In this document: piece after piece, positions 46,460 to 55,267 of the stretch
Layout of the letters: each line of letters opens with the position of its first letter
Position numbering within the stretch: the stretch's first letter is position 1
Source: Thermoanaerobaculia bacterium
GTDB taxonomy: Bacteria > Acidobacteriota > Thermoanaerobaculia > Multivoradales > JAHEKO01
Direction of reading: 5' to 3'
NCBI GenBank assembly: GCA_947259925.1
Contig: CAMYOG010000002.1
Location: 98,006-162,005 of the forward strand
Length of the DNA: 64,000 nucleotides
Notes under the pieces: model-generated
Databases searched by the model: none
What the model was told of the DNA's origin: nothing
What the model saw: the letters and a program-made list of their open reading frames with translations, nothing else
Translations under genes and position numbers: made by a program

Positions 46460-48181
46460 CTACGGCTGGACGCCGCGCCGAAGTCCAAAGACCTCGATCG
46501 CCGGTCCGGTGAGACCTTCTGCCAACGGGTCGATGGCGAAGACGCGCTCGATCCGCGGGTCGGTACGGCAGGCTTCGGCCAGGCGAGTGCGGCTTTCGAG
46601 GACCTCGCTCGAGTGCTTCCGGTCCCGCTCCAGCCGCCGGGCTCCGAAGTGGTGCTCGTCCAACACCAGATAGCGGACGCCTTCGGCCAGGTAGTCGTCG
46701 AGCGTGCGGCTCGGCTCGAAGTGCCGGACCGTTCGGAGGTCGAACTTGACGCCCGGCGCCACTTCCATGCGCCACTCGAGCATCCGCGCCTTGGTCGGTT
46801 CGGTCTCGCGGAGCCCGGCGATCAGCTCGTCGAGGTTGGCGTCGGTATTGCGCAGTGGCAGTGACAGGTTGGGTGCGGTGTCGACGAGTGGGTTGCCGAT
46901 CAGCAGCACCGCCGAGCCCGACTCGACGCTGCTCTCGAACCAGGAGCGGGTCACGACCCGGGTGTCCTCGGCCGCCTGCGCTCGAACCCAGGCCCACGAC
47001 TGGAGAGCCGCCGGCCAAAGCAGTAGCAGGGCGGCGCCGGCGGTCGCCCAGTCGGCGGCGCGCCCGCCGAGCGGCAAGCGCCGGACGACACGATCGAGCA
47101 GCCGGCCGGCGAGTAGCCCGAGCGGCGGGATGAGCGGGATGGCGTAGCGGGGGTAGAAGAGGTGCGAGGTCTGGGCACCGGCGATCAACAGGTAGAACGC
47201 CGCCAGGGTAGCCACCAGAAGAAGGTCGGCGGGCCGGCGACGCACCAGCGCGAGCACCACGCCCGCCAGCGCCAGAACGAAGAGCGCGAATCCGAGGTCG
47301 GCGCTCAAGACCCGCAGGTAGTAGAGCCAGAGGTTGGGAGTCGCGCCGGCCGGAGCGCCCGGGCTGTCCGGTTCGACGCCGATCCCGGTCAGGGTCGTGA
47401 ACGCCTCGCCGAAGAAGGAGCGCAGATTGAGTACGAAGCCGGGATTGCCGACCACGAAGACGACCGCCGCGGTCAGATAGAGCAGCACGACCCGGCGATC
47501 GGCGATTCGCTCGAGCAGCGTGCCGCGGCGGTGGCGGATCCAGTTGGCGACCGCGATCGGGGCGACGGCGGCGATGCCGCTGATCTTGTGCATCACCGTC
47601 AGGCCGAACAAGGCTCCGGTCAGGAACGGTCGGGGTGGCTGCCCCGGATCGGACCAGCTGTGCGCGAGCTCCAGCAGCACGACGACCAGCAGGACCATCG
47701 GGATATCGACGCCGATGTAGTGCGAGCGCGCCACGTGCAGGGTCGAGACCGCCACCACCGCGGCGCCGAACAAGCCGACACTCTCGCCGTACATCCGCCT
47801 GCCGAGCCGGTAGGTCCAGTGGACGGTCACGAGCGCCACCGCCGCATGGGTGATCCGGCCGATCATGTAGAACGGCGTCAGGTCGGTAACGAAGTGCTTC
47901 GCGAAATCGGTGGCCGAGCCGACCTCGCCGAGCAGCAGCAGCCAGAGGAAGTAGAGTCCGTACTCGACGAACAGCAGGTAGAAGAAGCCGCCCTTGCCGT
48001 CGCGCTCGAAGTCGAACTCGCCGGCGCCCAGCCGCAGCGCCCGATGGACTTCGAATCCTTCGTCGACCCCGACGACATGGGGCAGACCGCCGTCGAGTCC
48101 GAGCAGTCGGAGGAGGGCGCCCAGGAGCAGAATCGAGATCAGCACCGCCGAGACTGCGCGACCGGTGCGGCGAGCGCTCAT
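46460..48181 (-). CDS. GT39-family membrane glycosyltransferase
   Basis: The 573-residue protein has a GT39/ArnT-like topology with about ten to twelve membrane segments. The catalytic acid pair GVDEGFEVHRALRLG sits in the first periplasmic loop at residue 38, as in dolichyl/undecaprenyl-phosphate mannosyltransferases and ArnT. The C-terminal 120 residues are a soluble periplasmic part. Such enzymes transfer a sugar from a lipid-linked donor to lipid A, glycan or protein. It begins 26 bp downstream of the preceding gene at 48207 and ends the glycan gene group on this strand. Confidence 0.85.
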   Translation of the reverse strand: MSARRTGRAVSAVLISILLLGALLRLLGLDGGLPHVVGVDEGFEVHRALRLGAGEFDFERDGKGGFFYLLFVEYGLYFLWLLLLGEVGSATDFAKHFVTDLTPFYMIGRITHAAVALVTVHWTYRLGRRMYGESVGLFGAAVVAVSTLHVARSHYIGVDIPMVLLVVVLLELAHSWSDPGQPPRPFLTGALFGLTVMHKISGIAAVAPIAVANWIRHRRGTLLERIADRRVVLLYLTAAVVFVVGNPGFVLNLRSFFGEAFTTLTGIGVEPDSPGAPAGATPNLWLYYLRVLSADLGFALFVLALAGVVLALVRRRPADLLLVATLAAFYLLIAGAQTSHLFYPRYAIPLIPPLGLLAGRLLDRVVRRLPLGGRAADWATAGAALLLLWPAALQSWAWVRAQAAEDTRVVTRSWFESSVESGSAVLLIGNPLVDTAPNLSLPLRNTDANLDELIAGLRETEPTKARMLEWRMEVAPGVKFDLRTVRHFEPSRTLDDYLAEGVRYLVLDEHHFGARRLERDRKHSSEVLESRTRLAEACRTDPRIERVFAIDPLAEGLTGPAIEVFGLRRGVQP

Positions 48182-48206
48182 CTACCGCGAGTCTAGCAGT
48201 CGGCCA

Positions 48207-49415
48207 TCAGCCGACACCGTCCAGAATCTGCCGGTAGGCGTCGAGGAGCTTGCGCTCGAACGCCTCCCAGCTGTACTCGTCGTGGGCGTGGCGGGCGGCG
48301 ATCTCGGAGCGCCGTGCCGCCTCGGGCCGGTCGGTCAGTGCTCGAACGGTAGCGGCGGCGAACGCCTCTGCCGACGGCTCGGCCAGGAAGGCGCTGTCCG
48401 AGTCGAGAACCTGTGTGTGGGTGATCTTGTCGGTCGCCACGATCGGTTTGCCGGCGTGCATGTAGGTGTAGATCTTGAGCGGCGTGTTCTCACCCTCGGA
48501 GCGCGGGGATACCAGAACCTCGGCCAGCCCCATCCACTCGGGCATCTCGTCCGGGGGACGCTGGCCGACCGCCAGCACCGTCTCGTCGAGGCGCTCCTGT
48601 TCGAGCGATCGGCGGAGCGCCTCGAGCTTGGCTCCGGAACCGCCGACGATGACGAAGCGCGCCTCGGGGGCCTGCTCGCGCACCAGGCGGGCGGCACCGA
48701 TCAGGAGGTCGAGCCCCTGATAGGACTCGAGATTGCCGGTGTAGACGATCGGCATCGTCCCCTCGAGCCCGAGCTCGGAGCGGATCGACTCGACGCGCGC
48801 CGGAACCGCCTCCCGCAGCGACTCGGGCAGGGGGGTGTCCTCGATCTGGAAGACTGTGGCGCCGGGTACCAGCCGGATCGCGGCCTCGGTGAGCGAGCGG
48901 CAGACCGTGATCGCCGCCGTCGAGCGGCGCAGGGCGAGCCGCTCGAGTCCACGGATCCCTCCGAGCACGCTCCGGAGTCTCACCACCCCGGTGTACTCCA
49001 GCTGATCGCTGATCAGCGAGTCGAGATCGTAGATCAGACGGGTGCCGAAGAGGGTGAACGGGAGAGCGAGGAAGACCGACTCCTCGATCGCGTGCACGAG
49101 AACGTACCGCCGCCGGATCAACAGGCCGAGGACGGTCCAGAAGAGCAGGAAGTCGAGCAGCACCTTGCGCTTCGAGAAGCCGATCGGCACCGAGCGCAGC
49201 CCCGGGACCGGCAGGCAACGGTGGACCTCGAGACCGTCCATCTCGACCTCTTCGCCGACTGGATAGGTCGCCAGGTCGATCCGGTAGCCGGCGCCGGTCA
49301 GCACCTGGCAGAGGTGGAGGACGTTCATCGGCGTGCCGCGCGGCTCGTAGAACGGCTCGGGAGCGATCAGCAGGACTCGCTTGCCGGACTGCGGTCGCCG
49401 GACACCGTTAGACAA
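48207..49415 (-). CDS. Glycosyltransferase family 4
   Basis: The 402-residue protein opens with KRVLLIAPEPFYEPRGTPMN and has the GT-B fold. DLLIGAARLV and ARFVIVGGSGAKLEAL open its C-terminal domain. The retaining GT4 signature follows (VSPRSEGENTPLKIYTYMHAG near residue 315, with the E-x7-E pattern). The start is placed at TTG 49415 just after AGGAGG; it overlaps the end of the epimerase gene by 8 bp. It is the second-to-last gene of the minus-strand glycan operon that runs from 51119. Donor and acceptor are unknown. Confidence 0.85.
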   Translation of the reverse strand: MSNGVRRPQSGKRVLLIAPEPFYEPRGTPMNVLHLCQVLTGAGYRIDLATYPVGEEVEMDGLEVHRCLPVPGLRSVPIGFSKRKVLLDFLLFWTVLGLLIRRRYVLVHAIEESVFLALPFTLFGTRLIYDLDSLISDQLEYTGVVRLRSVLGGIRGLERLALRRSTAAITVCRSLTEAAIRLVPGATVFQIEDTPLPESLREAVPARVESIRSELGLEGTMPIVYTGNLESYQGLDLLIGAARLVREQAPEARFVIVGGSGAKLEALRRSLEQERLDETVLAVGQRPPDEMPEWMGLAEVLVSPRSEGENTPLKIYTYMHAGKPIVATDKITHTQVLDSDSAFLAEPSAEAFAAATVRALTDRPEAARRSEIAARHAHDEYSWEAFERKLLDAYRQILDGVG

Positions 49416-50445
49416 GTTCCTCCTTGCGGTACCAACGGATGGTCTCGGCGATGCCGTCGGCGTGGGACCAGCGCGACTCGTAGCCGAGGCGCTCACGCGC
49501 CTTGGTCAGATCGAACGCCCGATTGTGGGTGAAGAAGCCGACCCGGCGCCGGAAGAGGGGCGGCCGTCTGCCGGTCGGCTTCCAGAGGACCTCGCAGATC
49601 GCACCGGCCAGCCAGACCGGCGCCACCGGGATGTGCAGACGCGACAGCCGGACGCCTCCCTGGTCGGCGATCAGCCGGGCGAGCTCGTTCAGCGTCAGCG
49701 GCTCGCCCGAGGCGATGTTGAACGCTTCCAGATGAGCCTGGTCGCGGGGAGCGACGGCGCTGAAGAGGAACGAATCGGTCTGGTCCTCGATGTAGCCCAG
49801 GTGCGCGAGCACCTCCCCCGAGCCGATCATCCGGAAGCTGCCGCTCAGAATCGTCTTGAACAGCTTGAGCATGCGGAGGTCGCCGGGACCGTAGACCATC
49901 GCCGGCCGGTTGACGGTGACGACCATCTCCTCCGGACCGAGCGTCCTGCCGAAGTCGAGCACCGAGAGCTCGCCCGCCAGCTTGGTCCGATGGTAGAGAT
50001 CCATCGGGTTGAACGGGGTCTCCTCGGTCGCCGGGATCTCTCGAACGTCACCGTGGACGCCGACCGTAGAGCAGTGGACGAACCGCTCGACGCCCGAGCG
50101 CGCCGCCGTCTGCGCGAGCTTGAGCGCGCCACGGTTGTTGACCCGGTCGTAGGTGCTCTCGTCCAGCTCGGTCTCTTGAAAGCAGGCCGCGATGTTGAAG
50201 ACGACGTCGACGCCGTCGAGCAGTTGGTCCCACGGCTCGGGATCGGCGAGATCGAGCACTTCCGAGCGCAGGCCGCGGGCACGGAACGCCTCGGCCTCGG
50301 CGGGCTCGAGAACCGTCCCGAGGACGTCGAGGCCGTAGCCCGCCAGGCGCTCGAAGAGCGAGCCACCGAGAAACCCGGCGGCGCCGGTGACCAGGAGCCG
50401 TTTCCCCTCGAGCCGGGCGAAGCGCTCCGGCAACGGCTCGCTCAT
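49408..50445 (-). CDS. NAD-dependent epimerase/dehydratase
   Basis: The 345-residue protein is an extended short-chain dehydrogenase: LLVTGAAGFLG near residue 18 binds NAD, HCSTVGVHGD near 123 holds the active-site Ser/Thr, and YHRTK near 152 gives the catalytic Tyr and Lys. VNRPAMVYGPGD follows near 180. It resembles nucleotide-sugar epimerases and hydroxysteroid-type 3-beta-hydroxysteroid dehydrogenases. The glycan context favours a sugar-nucleotide role, but sterol or hopanoid modification cannot be excluded. Its start overlaps the stop of the methyltransferase gene (ATGA). Confidence 0.85.
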   Translation of the reverse strand: MSEPLPERFARLEGKRLLVTGAAGFLGGSLFERLAGYGLDVLGTVLEPAEAEAFRARGLRSEVLDLADPEPWDQLLDGVDVVFNIAACFQETELDESTYDRVNNRGALKLAQTAARSGVERFVHCSTVGVHGDVREIPATEETPFNPMDLYHRTKLAGELSVLDFGRTLGPEEMVVTVNRPAMVYGPGDLRMLKLFKTILSGSFRMIGSGEVLAHLGYIEDQTDSFLFSAVAPRDQAHLEAFNIASGEPLTLNELARLIADQGGVRLSRLHIPVAPVWLAGAICEVLWKPTGRRPPLFRRRVGFFTHNRAFDLTKARERLGYESRWSHADGIAETIRWYRKEELV

Positions 50446-51119
50446 GGCCGGCGGGCCTCGACCAGGACCAGGCTGGTCGCGAGCTTCCCCTTCCAGAAGA
50501 GCTTGTGCACGCTGGCCGCTGCCTCGGCTCGCTCGTATCCGGCGCCTTCGACCAGCGCCAGCAGCTCCTCGACGCGGTAGAAGCGCACGATGTCCCTGAG
50601 CACCGCCCGGTGGAGGAGCTCCCAGACGAGGGTGAACAGCGAACGGTTGCGAGCCCGGTCGAGGAGCAGGAGCCGGCCGCCCGGACCGGTGACCTGGAAC
50701 ATCTTGTTCAGCGCCACGGCCGGATCGGAGAAGTAGTGGAATGTGCTGACGCAGCAGACAAGGTCGACCGATTGTATGCCGTTGGCCTGGACCAACAGCT
50801 GGGGGTCGATATCCATCCAGTCACCCGCGACGAACGAGAGCCGGCCGATCGCCTCGACCCGAGCCAACTCGCGCGCGCGCTCGATCATCCGCGGCGACAG
50901 GTCGAGGCCGAGGCCGGTGATGCCCGAGAAGCGCTGGGCCATCCTGCGCAACAGCCAGCCGGTGCCACAGCCGACATCCAGCGCCGCGTCACCGGCATGC
51001 AGCTGGGCATGTTGCACGACAAGCTCGGCCTGCGCCTTGTACCAGCCGGCGAGCCGCCCGCTCTCATAGCTCTTCGCCTTGGCGTCGAAGCTGGCGCGAG
51101 TGGAGGCGGTGGAGCTCAT
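50442..51119 (-). CDS. Class I SAM-dependent methyltransferase
   Basis: The 225-residue protein has the AdoMet motif LDVGCGTGWLLRRMA near residue 52, a second acidic loop LGLDLSPRMIERAREL near 75, a third (VAGDWMDID), and post-motif VCCVSTFHYFSDP near 125. These match ubiquinone/menaquinone- or glycan-methyltransferase type enzymes. ATG 51119 is preferred because GGGA lies upstream; an in-frame GTG or ATG further up has no coding support. Its stop overlaps the epimerase start. The acceptor cannot be told from sequence. Confidence 0.85.
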   Translation of the reverse strand: MSSTASTRASFDAKAKSYESGRLAGWYKAQAELVVQHAQLHAGDAALDVGCGTGWLLRRMAQRFSGITGLGLDLSPRMIERARELARVEAIGRLSFVAGDWMDIDPQLLVQANGIQSVDLVCCVSTFHYFSDPAVALNKMFQVTGPGGRLLLLDRARNRSLFTLVWELLHRAVLRDIVRFYRVEELLALVEGAGYERAEAAASVHKLFWKGKLATSLVLVEARRP

Positions 51120-51190
51120 GATCGTCCCGCTGCGCGCCCGGCGCACCCGGGTCCCTGCTACCGAGCCTAGCAGCAGGTTCGGGTCGCCAA

Positions 51191-53770
51191 TCAGCCGAGC
51201 CAGAGGATCAAAGCCGCGATCCCCAGTCCCAGGACGGCCAGCGCCCAGGCGCCGACCACCAGGCGCTTGGCCTTGCGCAAGGCACGGCGCTTCTGCGAGA
51301 CGAACACCCCCGGGGAGCCGAAGTCGACGCCACGGACTTCGGGCGCGGGTGCCGGCTCGAGATCGTGCCGGTCGAACCAGCTCTGCTTCCAGCCGTTCGA
51401 CAGAAGGAGCGCCAGCGGCCGGCTGTAGGCGCGCGTCTCCTCGTCGAGCAGCCGCTCGACCGAGGAGTCGAAGAAGAAGCGCGCACGCTCGAGGAAGCGG
51501 CCTCGCCGCTCACCTTCGGCGTGGCGCGCGGCGATGCGAAAGAGCTCGCTCTTGCGCATGTCCTGAGCCGCCCAGGTCTCGGTCGGGAACTCGAGAACCT
51601 CGGGCTTCTCGAGGTAGGGATACTCGTGCTTCGCGGCCCAGTCGGCGTAGTGGAGGAGCGCGGCACGCCCGTAGGCGTAGCTCGCGTCGAGGCGGCCGAG
51701 CTCGATCTTGTAGTCCAGGTAGTCGCCGAGAGCCTGCAGGAACATGGTGTAGAACCACTTGCGATCTGCGTCCAGGAGGTCGAGCGCCTCGAGGTCGTCG
51801 TGCGGATGGATGCAGCGGCGCAGGAGGATTTCGGCCTTGTCGAGGTAACGCTCTTCGCCTGTCGCCCGGTGCGCGGTCAGGAGCGCGGCGATCGCGTTGG
51901 CACCGCTCCTACCCGGACCGTGGTAGTCGTCGAAGCCGGAGTTGCTGACGTGCCCGGTGTCGCCCCGGTCGAGATAGCGAAAGACGGTCCGTCTGCCGTC
52001 GTCGGCATCGATGACGTAGTCGCCGAGGCCGATCACCGCTTCGAGCGACGCCCGCTCGCCGGTCATCAGGTAGTGGAGCCAGAGGCCCCACGAATAGAGA
52101 TGGCCGGTCGACGGGCCGCCACCCGGCACGCCTTCGGTGCGGGGATACGAACGGTGGGTGCTGGTGCCGGCGTCGATGTAGTGCACGGTGTGCCAGAACA
52201 TGCCGCCGTTGTAGGCCGACTTGTCCTTGCGGGTGTGGTAGACGTCGATGTCGGTGACGTGGTGGGCGAGCTCGGTCATCAGCCGTAGCCAGCGGACGTC
52301 GGCGGAGCGCAGGAACTGGACGCCGAGTCCCCCAACCATGTCGTACTGGTTGTTGTAGTGCGAGATCAGGGGTGTGTCGTCCTCATGGCGTGCCGCTTCA
52401 TGGTCCGCCCAGACGTCGCCGAAGTGACGCCAGCCGTACTCGTCGACCGCCTCGCGCTTGTGCTCGAGCGTGTCGTCGCCCTCAAGTGCCAGATCGACCA
52501 GCTCGAGATAGCCGGGGTTCGGATCGTCGACGCGTGGGGTCAGGTGGGGTAGCGCGCCGCTCGCCGCGTACCACTCGGGCGTGGTGTGCGGCACGAGCGG
52601 ATCGCGGACCCACCAGAGCGGACTCGGTGCGTCCGCGCCGACGCCGAAACCGACGTAGAGGGTGTGGGTCTTGCGCTCACCGCCCTGGATCTCGTGGCTG
52701 CTGCCGTGCTGACGGGGGAAGAGCCGCAGGATGAGTCCCCGGTCCGACGCCTCGATCGCCTTCGGGAAGTTCTGCCAGAACTCCGGCAGGCAGAGACCGA
52801 CGGAACCGGTCGAATGCTCGAGCGTGACCAGGGGCGTAGCACGCGCGCCCTCGCGGTTGGCCGAGCCGGTGGCAGCTCGATAGCCACGAAACCCGAGGGG
52901 CACCTCGCCGCGCCGGTCGAGATGGGCGCGGCTGTTCCAGTGGTCGCCGCCGCTCGACGCCTGGTAGAGCTCGAGCGGCGGCTCGACCGGTGCCAGCGGG
53001 TCCCCGGGCTCGACCGACAGCCGCACCTGGGCGCCGTCCAGGCCGGGCGGCGCCGCCAGCGCCAGGGAGAGATCGCGCAGGTAGATCGAGCCGTCGTGGC
53101 CGAGGCTCCAGAAGCCGCCCGGATGACCGGCGGCGCGAGGGTTGGTCAGCGCGATCTCGAGCCGCGCCACGGTCGAGTCGCGGAACAGATGGATGCGGGC
53201 GCCCAGCTCGAGCAGACTCGAGCCGCCGACCGCGGTCACCCGTCCGCGCACCCCGACCGCGACCCGGATCGGCCCGGCATCTTCGATCTCGACGTCGTCG
53301 ACCACCACCCGATAGGGGCAGTTGGCGTCGTCGCGTGCAGAGATCCCGCTGCGCCCCGGATCGAGCGCCGGCGCGCCGTCGACCTCGATCGAATCGAACG
53401 GGAAGAGGCCGCCGGCCGCGAACCGGAAGCGAGCCCGCCCGGTGTCGATCCGGTAGCCGTCACCCTCCTCGGCGACGGTCAACGGGCCGTCGTCGTCGGC
53501 CGGTGCCTCGCCGGCGACCTCGACGCGCAGCTCGGTCCCATCGGCCAGCCAGTCGAGCAGGCTCCACCGGACGCTGCCATCCGGCCAGCGATCGAGAGCG
53601 AGCGCCTGGAGTGGCAGGGATGACCCCGCCGCGTCGAGCAGACGGAGATCGCCGACTTCGGCCACGGCGCCGCGCGGCCAGGGAACGCCGCAGGTGACCG
53701 GCTGGCTGCGTCGCGCCTCCGCTGCCGGCGTCTGCGTCTGATAGCGGATGGGAGCGGAGAGCGAGCTCAT
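51191..53770 (-). CDS. Large RIFT-barrel/PcRGLX-like protein with C-terminal membrane anchor
   Basis: The roughly 859-residue protein starts with CGVPWPRGAVAEVGDLRLLD, LPLQALALDRWPDGSVRWSLLDWLA. This is the pattern of the N-terminal RIFT barrel of exo-rhamnogalacturonan lyase/YetA-like proteins. The middle third resembles that family's beta and alpha domains, with many His, Trp and Tyr (MFWHTVHYIDAGT, HLYSWGLWLHYLMTG). The C-terminus ends in a single membrane helix (VVGAWALAVLGLGIAALIL). There is no signal peptide, so topology is unclear. It probably cleaves or modifies a polysaccharide. It lies 71 bp upstream of the methyltransferase gene on the same strand. ATG 53770 is chosen over an upstream frame extension. 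Confidence 0.72.
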   Translation of the reverse strand: MSSLSAPIRYQTQTPAAEARRSQPVTCGVPWPRGAVAEVGDLRLLDAAGSSLPLQALALDRWPDGSVRWSLLDWLADGTELRVEVAGEAPADDDGPLTVAEEGDGYRIDTGRARFRFAAGGLFPFDSIEVDGAPALDPGRSGISARDDANCPYRVVVDDVEIEDAGPIRVAVGVRGRVTAVGGSSLLELGARIHLFRDSTVARLEIALTNPRAAGHPGGFWSLGHDGSIYLRDLSLALAAPPGLDGAQVRLSVEPGDPLAPVEPPLELYQASSGGDHWNSRAHLDRRGEVPLGFRGYRAATGSANREGARATPLVTLEHSTGSVGLCLPEFWQNFPKAIEASDRGLILRLFPRQHGSSHEIQGGERKTHTLYVGFGVGADAPSPLWWVRDPLVPHTTPEWYAASGALPHLTPRVDDPNPGYLELVDLALEGDDTLEHKREAVDEYGWRHFGDVWADHEAARHEDDTPLISHYNNQYDMVGGLGVQFLRSADVRWLRLMTELAHHVTDIDVYHTRKDKSAYNGGMFWHTVHYIDAGTSTHRSYPRTEGVPGGGPSTGHLYSWGLWLHYLMTGERASLEAVIGLGDYVIDADDGRRTVFRYLDRGDTGHVSNSGFDDYHGPGRSGANAIAALLTAHRATGEERYLDKAEILLRRCIHPHDDLEALDLLDADRKWFYTMFLQALGDYLDYKIELGRLDASYAYGRAALLHYADWAAKHEYPYLEKPEVLEFPTETWAAQDMRKSELFRIAARHAEGERRGRFLERARFFFDSSVERLLDEETRAYSRPLALLLSNGWKQSWFDRHDLEPAPAPEVRGVDFGSPGVFVSQKRRALRKAKRLVVGAWALAVLGLGIAALILWLG

Positions 53771-53784
53771 GCGGCAGCCGCCGA

Positions 53785-53790
53785 TATAAT
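53785..53790 (+). promoter_or_regulatory. Possible -10 box (TATAAT) of the plus-strand glycosyltransferase
   Basis: A perfect TATAAT lies 50 bp before ATG 53840 in otherwise GC-rich sequence, between divergent starts at 53770 and 53840. A short GGGCC-AAAA-GGCCC hairpin (53818-53831) follows just before the start codon. No clear -35 box is seen. Confidence 0.35.
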
Positions 53791-53839
53791 GCCACGCTCT
53801 GTTTCGGCTGGCTCGGGGGGCCAAAAGGCCCGGCGCTTG

Positions 53840-55267
53840 ATGAAAGATCGCCCGTCGCGCGTCCTTGGTAGCGCTCGCTGGCGGCTGGTGCTCGTATGCC
53901 TGACGATCAACGGCTCGATCCTCGCCGGAATCGCCCTACGCAACCCCGAGTACCTGTTCGACTTCCGGCTCAACGACAGCCCCGACGCGCTCCACTACAT
54001 CCAGCTCGGACGCAACCTGCTGCTCGAGGGGGAGTACTCGCGCGTCGACGGCCCGCCCTTTCCTCCCGACTTCCTGCGCACCCCGGTCTACCCGGTACTG
54101 GCCGGCTCGCTCGACCTGGCGACCGGGCCGATCGGAATCTACCTGACGCAGGTCGCGCTCCAGATCGGCGCGATCCTGATGCTCTTCCGCCTCGCGGCCA
54201 TCTTCTTCGGCAGGCGGGCGGCGGTCTGGGCCGGCCTCCTGGTCGCCACCGACCTGATGTGGGCGACCTACAACTTCAGCGCTTTGACCGAGCCGCTCTA
54301 CGTGTTTCTGACGCTGGCGGCGCTCGCCGTGCTCCTCCCCCGGCTCTTGCCCCCCGGTCGCGTGCTCGCCAACCGGCCGGCGGCGCTCACCGATCTCCTG
54401 GCTGGGACACTGCTGGCGCTCGCCACCCTGACCCGTCCGGGAGGGCTCTACCTGCCGGTGGTTCTGGCGGTAGCGGGTCTCTGGTGGCTCGGCCGCCGGG
54501 CGGGCTGGCGGCTCGGAGTGCGTGCGGCCGCTCTCTTGCTGCTGCCGTCGGTCCTCCTGGTCGGCGGCTGGATCGTCCGCAACCAGCGACAGTTCGGCGT
54601 CGCCGGGCTGACCAGCGTCGAGGCGGTCGGCACCGTCTACATGGCGGGCGCAGGTGCGTATCAGCTGCATCACGGCGTCGATCGGCCCACGGCGCAGCGG
54701 ATGATCGCCACCGAGTTCGAGCTGCCGACGCTGCTCGAGGCCCAGAATCCGTGGCTCAGTGAGCTCGGCATCGCCGAGATCGACGCCCGCCTGCGCGGCG
54801 CGGCGCCCGAGGTCCTGGCCCGATACCCGTCCGACCTGGTGCTCTCGAGCCTCCTGGGCCTGGTCAAGGGCAGCCTCTCGCACAACGTGCCGAGCCTCGC
54901 GGGTCTGCACGCCCGGGCGTGGACGGCGCCCGGCCTCGGCGGCCTGGTCCGGCTCCGAGGGGCGGCCTTCGGCCGTCTCTTCTCGAACCATCCAGCGCTG
55001 ATCGTCGCCTTTCTGTGGCAGGTCGGCCACTCGCTCGCGACCCTGGCCCTGGCGCTCCTCGGTCTCATCGCGGCGCTCCGCTCGGCCGCCTCGCGGCCGG
55101 CGGCCCTCACCCTGCTGCTGGCGGTCGCGTATCTTGCGGTCGGGATGGCCCTCTTCGGTGTCGACGCCTACTACCGAAGCCGGATGCCGCTCCTGCCCAT
55201 CCTGTTCCTGTTCGCCGGCGTCGGCGCCAGCGCCCTGCTCGCCCGCTGGCGGCCGAGCGGAGCCTAG
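53840..55267 (+). CDS. GT39-like membrane glycosyltransferase
   Basis: The 475-residue protein has a first membrane helix (VLVCLTINGSILAGIAL) and then NDSPDALHYIQLGRNLLLEGEYS, the acidic first loop of GT39-type enzymes. About ten more membrane segments follow. FLRTPVYPVLAG and LTEPLYVFLTLAALA are typical of the family. It belongs to the same general class as the gene at 46460 but shows no close similarity. ATG 53840 is chosen; the frame is open upstream to 53789. It converges on the SGNH hydrolase gene with a 4-bp overlap at the stops. Confidence 0.8.
   Translation: MKDRPSRVLGSARWRLVLVCLTINGSILAGIALRNPEYLFDFRLNDSPDALHYIQLGRNLLLEGEYSRVDGPPFPPDFLRTPVYPVLAGSLDLATGPIGIYLTQVALQIGAILMLFRLAAIFFGRRAAVWAGLLVATDLMWATYNFSALTEPLYVFLTLAALAVLLPRLLPPGRVLANRPAALTDLLAGTLLALATLTRPGGLYLPVVLAVAGLWWLGRRAGWRLGVRAAALLLLPSVLLVGGWIVRNQRQFGVAGLTSVEAVGTVYMAGAGAYQLHHGVDRPTAQRMIATEFELPTLLEAQNPWLSELGIAEIDARLRGAAPEVLARYPSDLVLSSLLGLVKGSLSHNVPSLAGLHARAWTAPGLGGLVRLRGAAFGRLFSNHPALIVAFLWQVGHSLATLALALLGLIAALRSAASRPAALTLLLAVAYLAVGMALFGVDAYYRSRMPLLPILFLFAGVGASALLARWRPSGA

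Noticed and set aside
46445..53809. Shared 15-mer CGCTCTGTTTCGGCT at 46445 and 53795 as a repeat element
   Set aside because: Given 64 kb and skewed composition, a few exact 15-mer pairs are expected by chance, and the flanks do not match.
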